In this document: positions 22,875-30,804 of the stretch, in pieces
Position numbering within the stretch: the first letter of the stretch is position 1
Layout: every line of letters starts with the position of its first letter
Assembly: GCA_016283935.1 (NCBI GenBank)
Contig: JAEENX010000005.1
Span: forward strand, 1 to 35,999
Direction of reading: 5' to 3'
Source of the DNA: Bacilli bacterium
Lineage (GTDB): Bacteria > Bacillota_I > Bacilli_A > RF39 > UBA660
Length of the DNA stretch: 35,999 nucleotides
The notes under the pieces: model-generated
The model's database searches: none
The model's input: only the letters and a program-made list of their open reading frames with translations
What the model was told of the DNA's origin: nothing
Position numbers and translations under genes: made by a program

Positions 22875-24578
22875 TTATTTAACTATTCTTTTATTTTCTA
22901 ATTCTTTTTGTAATTTTATTGATACTTCTTTAACTGTATCTTCTTCAAATGGATTAGGCATATTATATTTTTCAATTAATTCTTTAAATGAATAATATGA
23001 TGCTACTCCACCTATTTCTTTAAATAGATCTATATTTTTATCACATTCATTCCAAATAGATAATGCATCACAGCAAGCTAATGCATAATCTATAAAATAG
23101 AATGGATTGTAATATATATGAGAAACACCGTAGAAAGATCCACCTGTACTTAAATTAATATGACCACCATAAGTATTATCCATATTATATTTATGAGCAA
23201 GTTCTAACCATGTTTTTCTAATATCTTCTACTTTTAAATCTTCTTTAGAATATATTGCTTGTTGGAATTCATCTACTAAACATCTTTGTGGTAAATCAGT
23301 TATAAAATTATACATTTTCATAAAACAATATTTTTTATAATCTTCTTCACTAAAAATATTATCTAAATGATCCATCATTATAAATTCCATAGCATATGAG
23401 AATATTTCTGCTACTTCCATAGTTGGATATTTAAGTAATGCAGATACAATTCTATTCTTATCTTCTTTAGAAGCACAATATTTTTGTAATGAATGACCTA
23501 TTTCATGTGTAGTTGTTTTAACATCAAAATATGTACCTTTATAATTACCTGTTACAACTGGCATACAAGTTTCGGTTAAATAATTTGTTATTGAGAAATT
23601 AACTTTAGTATCTCTAGTAACAAAATCTATATAACCATTTTCTAACATGAAATCATATAAATCAGATAATTCTTTATCTACTTCTTTAAATGAATCTCTT
23701 AAATGTTCAAGTAATTCAATACCTTCATATTTAGGTTTAGGCATTTCAGTAAAATATACCGTATCATAATATTTTAATTCATCTAATCCTAATTCTTCTT
23801 TTTTCCATTCAGTTAATTGCTTACAAATTGGAATTATATATTTAATTATATTATCTCTAAATTTTGATATATCAGAATAATCATAATCAAATCTTTTTAA
23901 TTTATAGATACTATATTCAACACAATTTTTAAATCCAAGTTTTCTAGCTATCTCATTTCTAACTTGTACAAGTTCAAATAGTATTTGATCATATTTTTCT
24001 TGATTACTGTAGTAATAATCATTTACAAAATCATGAGCTTTCTTTCTTACTTCTCTATCTTTATTACTATAATCAGCACTTATTTTACCAATTGTTTTTT
24101 CTTCTCCATCATAATTTAATTTAGTTAGATTTAGTTTTCTACATTGCATCATTAAATCATTTTCTTTTGCAACTAAATCAGATATTTCATCAGATGTAAC
24201 TCTTGCTTGATATTCAATTATTCTAAAGAAATTATCTGGTAAGATACCTTTTAATTCCTCTTTATATTTTGAATTATTTAATTCATTATAAAATGGTAAG
24301 AATAATGAATCATATTTGACTTTATTTTCATTCCAATATTTTATTTCAGCACCGAAGAATTTATCTTCAACATTTCTCATGTTATTTATATCAGCATAAT
24401 CAAACATTTCTTCAATGTGATTTTGAAATTTAATAATTTCTTTTACTAATTCAAGATATTCATTATAGTTATCACATTTGATAAGTTTAGATATTAATTC
24501 TTCAACACTTTTTTTAGTTTTATCATAATCTAATCTTTCATATTTTATTTCATTAAAGTTTATGTTGTTTTTTATCAT
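22875..24578 (-). CDS. M3-family oligoendopeptidase (PepF-like)
   Basis: Cytoplasmic zinc metallopeptidase that cuts short peptides. The zinc site HEIGHSLQKY (HExxH) is around residue 360, with the third ligand Glu in VAEIFSYAMEF about 25 residues later. The C-terminal YGGHINLSTGGSFYGVSHIYYNPFY segment carries the Tyr and His residues that bind substrate in M3 enzymes. The 567-aa length and the opening INFNEIKYERLDYDKT are typical of the M3B/PepF branch. ATG with ATAGGAG eight bases upstream. Single-gene unit with an extended -10 promoter directly behind the terminator of the L11-like gene. Confidence 0.92.
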   Translation of the reverse strand: MIKNNINFNEIKYERLDYDKTKKSVEELISKLIKCDNYNEYLELVKEIIKFQNHIEEMFDYADINNMRNVEDKFFGAEIKYWNENKVKYDSLFLPFYNELNNSKYKEELKGILPDNFFRIIEYQARVTSDEISDLVAKENDLMMQCRKLNLTKLNYDGEEKTIGKISADYSNKDREVRKKAHDFVNDYYYSNQEKYDQILFELVQVRNEIARKLGFKNCVEYSIYKLKRFDYDYSDISKFRDNIIKYIIPICKQLTEWKKEELGLDELKYYDTVYFTEMPKPKYEGIELLEHLRDSFKEVDKELSDLYDFMLENGYIDFVTRDTKVNFSITNYLTETCMPVVTGNYKGTYFDVKTTTHEIGHSLQKYCASKEDKNRIVSALLKYPTMEVAEIFSYAMEFIMMDHLDNIFSEEDYKKYCFMKMYNFITDLPQRCLVDEFQQAIYSKEDLKVEDIRKTWLELAHKYNMDNTYGGHINLSTGGSFYGVSHIYYNPFYFIDYALACCDALSIWNECDKNIDLFKEIGGVASYYSFKELIEKYNMPNPFEEDTVKEVSIKLQKELENKRIVK

Positions 24579-24604
24579 AATTGTAATCTCCTATATCCAT
24601 AGAT

Positions 24605-24613
24605 ATTATAACA
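24605..24613 (-). promoter_or_regulatory. Extended -10 promoter of the M3 peptidase, fused to the preceding terminator
   Basis: TGTTATAAT on the minus strand, starting two bases after the seven-T tract of the terminator at 24614-24641. Confidence 0.7.
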
Positions 24614-24641
24614 TAAAAAAAGATGTTATATTAACATCTTT
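24614..24641 (-). terminator. Terminator after the L11-like gene
   Basis: 10-bp hairpin AAAGATGTTA/TAACATCTTT (24632-24641 with 24619-24628), 3-nt loop, then a T-tract. The stem begins within the TAA stop. Confidence 0.88.
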
Positions 24642-25072
24642 TATAAATGGAATTTAACAATATTATCATTATTTACTTTATCAGCTTCAGGTAATGAACT
24701 ACGAGCATACATATCTAATAAAATATTATATTGTTCCATACAATAATGACTAATATAAGCTTCTTCACATTCTCTTAAAAATTTTTCATCATCTTTATTT
24801 TTATCCCATAATCTTAAAAATACTTCTTTATCTTTATTTTTACGATATCCTGAATATTCTAATTCATTCATAAATGAATAACTTAAATCATCATATATGA
24901 TAATACCAAGATTAACATTACCTTTCATATCTTTAGACCATTCATTAAAATCATCGCAAAATTTCTTTAGGCTAATACCACTTGGTCCAATTACAGTACT
25001 AAGTGGAGGCTTTGGTAATGCTTTACCTGCAGGTAATTGTAACATTAAATCGATTTTTATATTTTTTGACAT
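24641..25072 (-). CDS. Ribosomal protein L11-like paralogue, stand-alone
   Basis: 143 aa, almost exactly the length of ribosomal protein L11 (about 141). Residues 5-70 align with the L11 N-terminal domain. LQLPAGKALPKPPLSTVIG matches the L11 pattern LQxxAGxAxPxPPVGPALG, including the paired prolines at the thiostrepton/GTPase-centre face. Then GISLKKFCDDFN matches GVNIMEFCKAFN, and YDDLSYSF matches YxDRSFTF. The C-terminal half does not show the L11 rRNA-binding signatures (KxKVGxxT, GTARSMG); only a faint ARS in a helix remains. It is alone, not in an rplK-rplA operon, so the true L11 is presumably elsewhere. It has a perfect consensus promoter and AAAGGGG ribosome site, so strong expression is expected. 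It might bind the ribosomal stalk base or a partner of it; function is unknown. Confidence 0.75.
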   Translation of the reverse strand: MSKNIKIDLMLQLPAGKALPKPPLSTVIGPSGISLKKFCDDFNEWSKDMKGNVNLGIIIYDDLSYSFMNELEYSGYRKNKDKEVFLRLWDKNKDDEKFLRECEEAYISHYCMEQYNILLDMYARSSLPEADKVNNDNIVKFHL

Positions 25073-25098
25073 ATTTATTTCCCCTTTATGTGCATAGT

Positions 25099-25127
25099 AT
25101 TATAGTTATTTTGTTTAGTTTTGTCAA
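25099..25127 (-). promoter_or_regulatory. Perfect consensus promoter of the L11-like gene
   Basis: TTGACA (25122-25127), 17-base spacer, TATAAT (25099-25104) on the minus strand. It is back-to-back with the capA-like promoter; only 18 bases separate the two -35 boxes. Confidence 0.93.
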
Positions 25128-25145
25128 AAATATATATTCTTAAAT

Positions 25146-25174
25146 TTGACATAAATAAGTACCAAATATATAAT
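25146..25174 (+). promoter_or_regulatory. Perfect consensus promoter of the capA-like gene
   Basis: TTGACA (25146-25151), 17-base spacer, TATAAT (25169-25174), followed by an AAAGGGG ribosome site before the ATG at 25203. Confidence 0.93.
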
Positions 25175-25202
25175 AACTCATCAATAAAGGGGATAAAATA
25201 AA

Positions 25203-26447
25203 ATGACAAAGAAAGCGTTAAAGAATGCTCTTATAATTAGTTCATTAATATTAACTAGTTGTGCTAATCAAGAAGTTAAAGAACCTACTGATATTACAAC
25301 TATCAATTGGGAGCCTGTAACAACTCAAGAAAGTACTATTGAAGATACTCAAGAAGAAATTGAAGAACTAGAAGTTGAAGAAGTTAAAGAGCCTGAACAT
25401 GTAGATTTATTAATGATTGGTGATGTATTAGTACATAAACCTGTTTATACATCTGGTATACAAGAAGATGGTACATTAAACTATGATCACTTCTTTATAA
25501 ATATTCAAGATGATCTAGATGAAGCTGAAATAAAAATAGTTAATCAAGAAACTATATTAGGTGGAACTGAATTAGGTTTTAGTAGTTATCCATGTTTCAA
25601 TTCACCCCAAGAAATTGGTGATGCTGAAGCTAAAGCAGGATTCAATGTTATATTACATGCTACTAATCATTCAATGGATAAAGGTTTTACTGCTATTAAC
25701 AATACTATTAATTTCTGGAGAGAAAAATATCCTGAAATTAAAATGATTGGTTTAAATCTTAATGAAGAAGAACAAAATAATATTCAAATATATGAACAAA
25801 ATGGATTTAAAATAGCATTACTAAATTATACATATGGAACAAATGGTATACCACTTCCAAGTGATAAACCATATTTAGTAAATCTATTAGATAAAGATAA
25901 AGTTACAAATGATATTCTAAAAGCAAAAGAAGAAGCTGACTTTGTTGTAGTACTACCTCATTGGGGAACTGAATATCAATATGGCCCTGATACTTTACAA
26001 CAAGAATATACACAGCTATTTTCTGACTTAGGAGTTGATTTAGTAATTGGTACTCATCCTCATGTACTTGAAAATATTGAAGTAATTACAAATGATGAAG
26101 GGCATGAAATGCTAGTATTCTATTCTTTAGGTAATTATGTTTCAGGTCAAAACAAAAAAGATAGAGTTATTGGTGGTATGGCTAAAGTATCTATCGAAAA
26201 AGATTATGAAACTAATGAATGTTATATTACTGAATATGAACTTGATCCAGTTATAACCCAACAAGGTGAATATACAGTATATAAATTAGAAGATTATAAT
26301 GATGAATTAGCTAATCAAAATAGAATAAGAAATCAATCTGGTTGTAGTGATTTCAATATGGAATATATAAATGATAAATGTTCTGAAATATTAGGAGAAA
26401 CATTTAATCAAGAACAAGAAAAAGTTTTAGTTAAAATTAAAAAGTAG
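25203..26447 (+). CDS. CapA/PgsA-family metallophosphatase-like lipoprotein
   Basis: Lipoprotein signal with lipobox LTSC (Cys about residue 20), then a Glu/Thr-rich linker to about residue 75. The CapA domain follows. Metal-site motifs are in order: LMIGDVLVH, IVNQETILGG, HATNHSMDKG, VVLPHWGTEYQ, VIGTHPHVLE and FYSLGNYVSGQ. The family takes part in poly-gamma-glutamate capsule export or anchoring in Bacillus, and has the calcineurin-like phosphoesterase fold. Here no capB or capC is adjacent, so a more general envelope role is equally possible. It is a single plus-strand gene with a strong promoter, convergent with the GGDEF gene; both share a terminator. Its TAG stop lies in the terminator stem. 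Confidence 0.9.
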   Translation: MTKKALKNALIISSLILTSCANQEVKEPTDITTINWEPVTTQESTIEDTQEEIEELEVEEVKEPEHVDLLMIGDVLVHKPVYTSGIQEDGTLNYDHFFINIQDDLDEAEIKIVNQETILGGTELGFSSYPCFNSPQEIGDAEAKAGFNVILHATNHSMDKGFTAINNTINFWREKYPEIKMIGLNLNEEEQNNIQIYEQNGFKIALLNYTYGTNGIPLPSDKPYLVNLLDKDKVTNDILKAKEEADFVVVLPHWGTEYQYGPDTLQQEYTQLFSDLGVDLVIGTHPHVLENIEVITNDEGHEMLVFYSLGNYVSGQNKKDRVIGGMAKVSIEKDYETNECYITEYELDPVITQQGEYTVYKLEDYNDELANQNRIRNQSGCSDFNMEYINDKCSEILGETFNQEQEKVLVKIKK

Positions 26448-26464
26448 GTTTTATCCTACTTTTT
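26439..26464. terminator. Bidirectional terminator, shared GTAGG stem
   Basis: AAAAAGTAGG/CCTACTTTTT (26439-26448 with 26455-26464) with T-tracts in both directions. It serves the convergent capA-like and GGDEF genes; the capA TAG lies within the left arm and the GGDEF TAA touches the right arm. Confidence 0.9.
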
Positions 26465-27498
26465 TATTTTCTTCTTTCTAATCTATACTTCTTATACATT
26501 TGATCTTTATCTTCTTGTAATTTATGATCAGCTTTTATATAAGTTTTCTTCATAGATTCACCATGTTCTGGTTTAACCATACCATAGTTTAATCCAATTA
26601 TAATATTATCACTTACACCTAAATCTATTAAACATACTTCATCTCTTGCTAGTTCTGCTTTAATAGATGCTAATTGTAATGTTTCTTTATTAGTCATCAA
26701 TACAAATTCATCTCCACCTATTCTATATACACAGTGACCTGTACTATGATAAGTTTCTGTTGTATCTTCATTAACTGTTACTTTATATTTTGGCCAATAT
26801 TTATTTAATATCTTGGCAGTTTCTTTAATATATAAATCACCCTTAGCATGTGTGAAACTATCATTTATAAATTTTAATCTAAATAAATCAAATAATGCAA
26901 ATACTATATTATTATCTTCTTCATTTATTTGACTTAATCTCATTTCATATGAATTTCTATTATCTAAACCTGTTAACATATCAGTAGTAATAGCTTTAGT
27001 ATTTCTTTCATAACTAGCAGCTCTTTTTAATATGACTTGCATTGTATCTTTAACTCTTTCCCAGAAAAGAAAATCTAAATCTTTTTTATTGTTATTTATA
27101 ATAGCCATTATACATTCGTCATCATCATATACACTATTTAAAAGAGGTATATGTATTAACGTCATATTTCCTAATCTTTCTGAAAGATCCATATCTATAT
27201 TAAATATTTTTCTCTTTTCAATTAAAGGTATTGTTTTATTAACAATACAACTGACTGGTTGTAACATTTCTCTTACAGAAGAATCAGATGCTTTAAAACC
27301 ATAAGTTTTATCTTCTTTTTTGTAAAAAATATAAATATCACCTGAACCTAAATATGATCTTAGTAATGATAAAGACATAGTTATACCATCTTTAACATCC
27401 ACTGTTTTTAATGATTGCATCATCATTTCATAAAACAAATAGAATTCATCATTTTTAATTTTACCCATTTCAGGATCTAATACAGAATCATATGCCAT
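26464..27498 (-). CDS. GGDEF-domain protein with N-terminal GAF-like region
   Basis: The C-terminal GGDEF domain (about residues 165-335) has DMLTGLDNRNSYE, the metal-site region ALFDLFRLKFINDSF with HAKGD, and an intact RIGGDEFVLM active-site loop. It is a likely diguanylate cyclase. The inhibitory RxxD site five residues upstream is absent. The first about 155 residues look like a GAF sensor domain; no membrane segment, so it is cytoplasmic. I chose ATG 27496-27498, with GAGGG seven bases upstream; the upstream GTG frame precedes the ribosome site. No phosphodiesterase (EAL/HD-GYP) is in the window. Confidence 0.88.
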   Translation of the reverse strand: MAYDSVLDPEMGKIKNDEFYLFYEMMMQSLKTVDVKDGITMSLSLLRSYLGSGDIYIFYKKEDKTYGFKASDSSVREMLQPVSCIVNKTIPLIEKRKIFNIDMDLSERLGNMTLIHIPLLNSVYDDDECIMAIINNNKKDLDFLFWERVKDTMQVILKRAASYERNTKAITTDMLTGLDNRNSYEMRLSQINEEDNNIVFALFDLFRLKFINDSFTHAKGDLYIKETAKILNKYWPKYKVTVNEDTTETYHSTGHCVYRIGGDEFVLMTNKETLQLASIKAELARDEVCLIDLGVSDNIIIGLNYGMVKPEHGESMKKTYIKADHKLQEDKDQMYKKYRLERRK

Positions 27499-27539
27499 AA
27501 TAAAACCCTCACTCACTAAATTTGTTATACAATAGCATA

Positions 27540-27567
27540 AAACGATTTATTTGTCTACAAATCGCTT
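27540..27567 (-). terminator. Terminator after folA
   Basis: Minus-strand hairpin CGATTT/AAATCG (27559-27564 with 27543-27548) followed by TTTTAT; it encloses the folA TAG stop. Confidence 0.65.
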
Positions 27568-28022
27568 TTGTTCTTTCTAGTATATATTAATCTCTTAAAA
27601 TCAGAATTTTCTTCGCCTTTAGTAATTTCAAATTCTGCTTCATTAAAACTTGGGAAATATACATCTCCATTTTCAACTTCCATATTTACTTCAGTTATAT
27701 ACATAACATCTACTAATGGTATAACTTCTTTAAATAAATTATATCCACCTATAATATAAATATTACCTTCAGCTAATTCTAATGCTTTTTCAAGAGAATC
27801 AACAGTTATAACACCCGGATAATTAGTAGTTCTCGATATAACTATATTTATTCTATTTGGAAGTGGATGACCAATATCTTCATATGTTTTTCTTCCCATG
27901 ATTATAGTATTACCAGTAGTTAATTCTTTAAATTGTTTTTGTTCTCCTTTTATATTCCATGGTATTTTACCATCTTTACCTATTACATTATTTTTAGAAC
28001 GAGCAACAATTAATCCTAACAT
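27555..28022 (-). CDS. folA: Dihydrofolate reductase
   Basis: NADPH-dependent reduction of dihydrofolate. 155 aa with the family pattern: LGLIVARSKNNVIGKDGKIPWNIKGE (Trp and the acidic substrate residue, here Glu, in the loop helix), TIIMGRKTYEDIG, NIVISRT, and the NADPH-binding IYIIGGYNLFKEV. Normal length. thyA is not adjacent. The ATG has AAGAGGTG upstream; an extended -10 promoter (28048-28056) follows the terminator of the kinase gene. The TAG stop lies inside its terminator. Confidence 0.95.
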   Translation of the reverse strand: MLGLIVARSKNNVIGKDGKIPWNIKGEQKQFKELTTGNTIIMGRKTYEDIGHPLPNRINIVISRTTNYPGVITVDSLEKALELAEGNIYIIGGYNLFKEVIPLVDVMYITEVNMEVENGDVYFPSFNEAEFEITKGEENSDFKRLIYTRKNKSDL

Positions 28023-28047
28023 ATAAATACACCTCTTTTTCTATTTT

Positions 28048-28056
28048 AGTATAACA
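28048..28056 (-). promoter_or_regulatory. Extended -10 promoter of folA, fused to the preceding terminator
   Basis: TGTTATACT on the minus strand, directly after the TTTTTA of the hairpin at 28060-28083. Confidence 0.65.
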
Positions 28057-28059
28057 TAA

Positions 28060-28083
28060 AAAGTAGGATATTACTCCTACTTT
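28060..28083 (-). terminator. Terminator after the P-loop kinase gene, shared GTAGGA stem
   Basis: AAAGTAGGA/TCCTACTTT (28060-28068 with 28075-28083), 6-nt loop, then TTTTTA on the minus strand. The TAG stop of the kinase gene lies within the stem. Confidence 0.85.
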
Positions 28084-28625
28084 AAATTATATTTATTTAT
28101 AAAATCTTTTACTTGTTCATCAATATCTTTTTCAGTATCAATTGTATAGTCAATTAAACTATCATCTATTCTTGGAACATTTTCTTTTTGCCAAATATAA
28201 TCTTCATATGTTCCTTTAGAATAATTATCATCTCCATATGTTCTATTATTTATTCTTTCTTTAATAGTATTATCTGAACATATGAGTCTAATAATATAAT
28301 ATTTATATCCTAACTTATCTAATATCTTTTTCTTTCTATCCCAGTTAATACATGAACAACTATCCATAATACAACTATTATTGTTTTTTAATAATAATTC
28401 TAATCTATATTGTTGTAATTCATATAAAAGTTCATTGTTATTTTCATAATTATCTAACCATGATCTAACTTCATCATTATTCATGATAATTGAATTATCA
28501 TATTTAGATATTATTTTAGATATATAACTTTTACCTTGACCACAGTAAGCATCAAATATAATTAAATATGGATTTTCTTTATTTCCTTTAACAATAGGAA
28601 ATCTTTCTAGAAATCTATCTTTCAT
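28077..28625 (-). CDS. P-loop nucleotide/small-molecule kinase-like protein (AAA_33 type)
   Basis: 182 aa. Walker A region is IIFDAYCGQGKSYISK: the GKS is intact, but the first Gly of GxxxxGKS is Ala. A Walker-B-like CIMDSCSCINWDRKK and an Arg-rich lid region (CSDNTIKERINNRTYGDD) follow; the last resembles zeta-toxin/polynucleotide-kinase type P-loop kinases, where a helix WQKENVPRIDDSLIDYTIDT is also usual. A phosphotransferase on a small metabolite or nucleic acid is plausible. No antitoxin-like partner is adjacent, so I do not call it a toxin. ATG with AAAGGGG upstream; TGTTATAAT ahead. Confidence 0.7.
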   Translation of the reverse strand: MKDRFLERFPIVKGNKENPYLIIFDAYCGQGKSYISKIISKYDNSIIMNNDEVRSWLDNYENNNELLYELQQYRLELLLKNNNSCIMDSCSCINWDRKKKILDKLGYKYYIIRLICSDNTIKERINNRTYGDDNYSKGTYEDYIWQKENVPRIDDSLIDYTIDTEKDIDEQVKDFINKYNLK

Positions 28626-28665
28626 ATTATTTTCCCCTTTAAGTAATATGTATTATAACATAATT

Positions 28666-29109
28666 CTATAATTTATCTAATACATCCATCAAATTAGGTT
28701 GTTCACATGATGGTTCTACTTTTAATATATCTTTATTAACTGTTGGTTTATAATCATAATCAAATGAAAATGTAGTATCAATTTTTAAATTATCAAATGA
28801 TGGTTTAGGTATAATCATATCTGGATTATTAATATCTATAAACAATTTATATTTATTATCTTCTATTCTTGTTAACTCAACAATATCTTTTGATATATCA
28901 AACAATAAATTATCATCTTTATATTTGATCGATACATCCCAGTTAATATATTTATTTAAGTCTATAGTTTCATTTATAGTTATTGATTTTAAATCTATTT
29001 TTTCTCGATTAAAGTTTAAAAATATACTTAAATTATCTGAATTTATTTCAATAGAATATTGATTAGCCAAAACTTCTTTTATATTCATTTCTACATTATT
29101 AAAGATCAT
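28666..29109 (-). CDS. Hypothetical protein, 147 aa
   Basis: Not recognised. Predominantly beta-strand-like alternation of Ile, Leu and polar residues (SIEINSDNLSIFLNFNR; DVSIKYKDDNLLFDIS), no signal peptide, and a Pro/Asp-rich C-terminus with a single Cys. I chose ATG 29107-29109 (GAGG nine bases upstream); the TTG at 29118 adjoins the ribosome site. It lies between the XRE gene and the kinase gene, with an extended -10 promoter (TGATATAAT, 29134-29142). TAG stop. Confidence 0.7.
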   Translation of the reverse strand: MIFNNVEMNIKEVLANQYSIEINSDNLSIFLNFNREKIDLKSITINETIDLNKYINWDVSIKYKDDNLLFDISKDIVELTRIEDNKYKLFIDINNPDMIIPKPSFDNLKIDTTFSFDYDYKPTVNKDILKVEPSCEQPNLMDVLDKL

Positions 29110-29133
29110 ATAAATCAACCTCGTTTCTAATAA

Positions 29134-29142
29134 ATTATATCA
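29134..29142 (-). promoter_or_regulatory. Extended -10 promoter of the 147-aa gene, fused to the preceding terminator
   Basis: TGATATAAT on the minus strand, immediately after the seven-T tract of the hairpin at 29148-29170. Confidence 0.6.
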
Positions 29143-29170
29143 TAAAAAAAGACAAATATAATTTGTCTTT
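29143..29170 (-). terminator. Terminator after the XRE/pentapeptide-like gene
   Basis: AAAGACAAAT/ATTTGTCTTT (29148-29157 with 29161-29170), 3-nt loop, T-tract on the minus strand. Confidence 0.88.
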
Positions 29171-30666
29171 TATTTTCCACGTGGTATATGAGTTAACCTG
29201 TCAGCTTCTTTTTTCATTTCTGGACATTCAACACCAATTGCTTTAGCAAGTGCCAATGCAAACTTGGTATCATCACATAACCTAGTTTTTTTAACTCTTT
29301 CTAGATATTTAATAAAATCTAAATATTCGTCATATTCAACACCTAGTATATTTAATCCTTTAATAAGAGTTTGATGATTCATTTCTCTATCGCCTTTTTC
29401 AATTGCACTTATATAAGCAGGTGATACTCCAAATATTTCTGCAAATTCAACATTATGCATATCTTTAGCAATTCTTATTAATCTTAAAGGATTATACATC
29501 TTTTTAATTTCTTCTTCCGATTTTATAGGTGTATGATTTCTTTGTTTAGTTCCACTTATTACTATAGATGTACTATCATCTGTAATAGCTCCATTAAAAT
29601 TAACCATAACTGGATCAACCATGATAATAGATGCTCCACTTAAATTAACACCTTCAAAACTAGTAAATGGTCCAAATGGGAAAATATTATCATGTTGTAC
29701 TTCATCATTTATAAATGAAGTATTAGATAAATCTTTATTATAAACTGTTTGAGGATTTAATAATACAGGATTACATTCCGAAAAATCTATACCTCTTACA
29801 TCAACATTTTTAAATTCAACATTTGATAAATCTATAAATTTTAAACCACATAAAAATTGTTTATCAATTTTTCTAACACCATCTTCAATATTAAATAAAT
29901 ATTTTTCAGGTATTTTAAATCTTTCAATTTTTTCTTTATGATCTTTAGATATTTCAGCTAAAGCTACTATATCATTTGCTAAAGTTGCTCTTATTTCTGC
30001 TTCTTTTGCTGCTCTAGCTTCTTCTTTCTTTTTATCAAGAAGTAATCTTTTTTCATATTCTACTTTTTCAATATATGGAGTACCATCTTCACATTTATAT
30101 GATTCCGATATTTCTAATGCGCTTACAAACTCATGATTTATTGATGCTAGATATTCTTTTATATTTTCTTTAAATGCTAATGATTGAAGAAAAAAACTAT
30201 CTTGATTAAGAAAATCCGGAATTGAATTCCAATCTATTCTTATTTCATCTAGCAAATGTTCTTCCTCAATTCCATATGGTTCAATTCTTTCTGCTCCATC
30301 TTCATATACTATGATATCTTTTTCTCTTATAGTAGCTAATAGTTTATTATTTTTAAAAAAAGATGTATTAGAAAAACTTGAATTCCACGTTCCATTATAG
30401 TGATAAAAATAACTACGATAATTTTCAGGTACAACAACTGTTCCGTCTGCTAATTTGAATGAAAGTGGTTTCATATAATATGTAATTAAATTCTGTAATT
30501 CTATATTGTTATTTTCTTCTGCTTCTTTAAGTTGATGTTCCATGGCATAATAAAAATAACCATAAAACCACTTTGCTCTAAACATTTCAAAACCACCGTT
30601 TATTATTTGACCAATAGTTGGTTTATTTTTTCTGTGTAGTTGACTAATAAATGATTCTTTTTCCAT
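29170..30666 (-). CDS. Large protein with pentapeptide-like segment and C-terminal XRE-type helix-turn-helix
   Basis: 498 aa in three parts. The N-terminal half (1-250) is unrecognised and contains a Glu/Lys/Ala coiled-coil-like helix around 220-240 (KKKEEARAAKEAEIRATLAN). Residues about 270-365 show pentapeptide-like A(D/N)LxF spacing: FIDLSNVEFKNVDVRGIDFS, then DLSNTSF and SFEGVNLSGAS. A Cro/CI-type helix-turn-helix lies near 395-445 (VEFAEIFGVSPAYISAIEKG). A C-terminal helical tail follows. An HTH at the end of a large protein, joined to a beta-helix-like segment, is unusual and suggests a DNA-binding regulator with an effector or mimic domain. I chose ATG 30664-30666 with GAGGGG upstream. 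Own promoter and terminator. Function unknown. Confidence 0.75.
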   Translation of the reverse strand: MEKESFISQLHRKNKPTIGQIINGGFEMFRAKWFYGYFYYAMEHQLKEAEENNNIELQNLITYYMKPLSFKLADGTVVVPENYRSYFYHYNGTWNSSFSNTSFFKNNKLLATIREKDIIVYEDGAERIEPYGIEEEHLLDEIRIDWNSIPDFLNQDSFFLQSLAFKENIKEYLASINHEFVSALEISESYKCEDGTPYIEKVEYEKRLLLDKKKEEARAAKEAEIRATLANDIVALAEISKDHKEKIERFKIPEKYLFNIEDGVRKIDKQFLCGLKFIDLSNVEFKNVDVRGIDFSECNPVLLNPQTVYNKDLSNTSFINDEVQHDNIFPFGPFTSFEGVNLSGASIIMVDPVMVNFNGAITDDSTSIVISGTKQRNHTPIKSEEEIKKMYNPLRLIRIAKDMHNVEFAEIFGVSPAYISAIEKGDREMNHQTLIKGLNILGVEYDEYLDFIKYLERVKKTRLCDDTKFALALAKAIGVECPEMKKEADRLTHIPRGK

Positions 30667-30691
30667 TTTAACCCCTCTTTGAATGGAACAT

Positions 30692-30720
30692 ATTATAACA
30701 TTGATAAGACGTTGTAGCAA
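30692..30720 (-). promoter_or_regulatory. Promoter of the XRE/pentapeptide-like gene
   Basis: TTGCTA (30715-30720), 17-base spacer ending in TGT, TATAAT (30692-30697) on the minus strand, giving also an extended -10 (TGTTATAAT). Confidence 0.75.
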
Positions 30721-30804
30721 ATATTTTATTTATTATAATATCCGAAATCTATAGGGTGAAACATATAATATGTGATCCTTTAGAAGAAAAAGCACATACA
30801 AAAT
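30721..30804. other. Intergenic stretch with a small inverted repeat
   Basis: Non-coding space between the lipoprotein terminator and the XRE gene promoter. It contains the near-palindrome ACATATAATATGT (30761-30773), about 40 bases upstream of the -35, which could be an operator. No supported gene. Confidence 0.3.
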
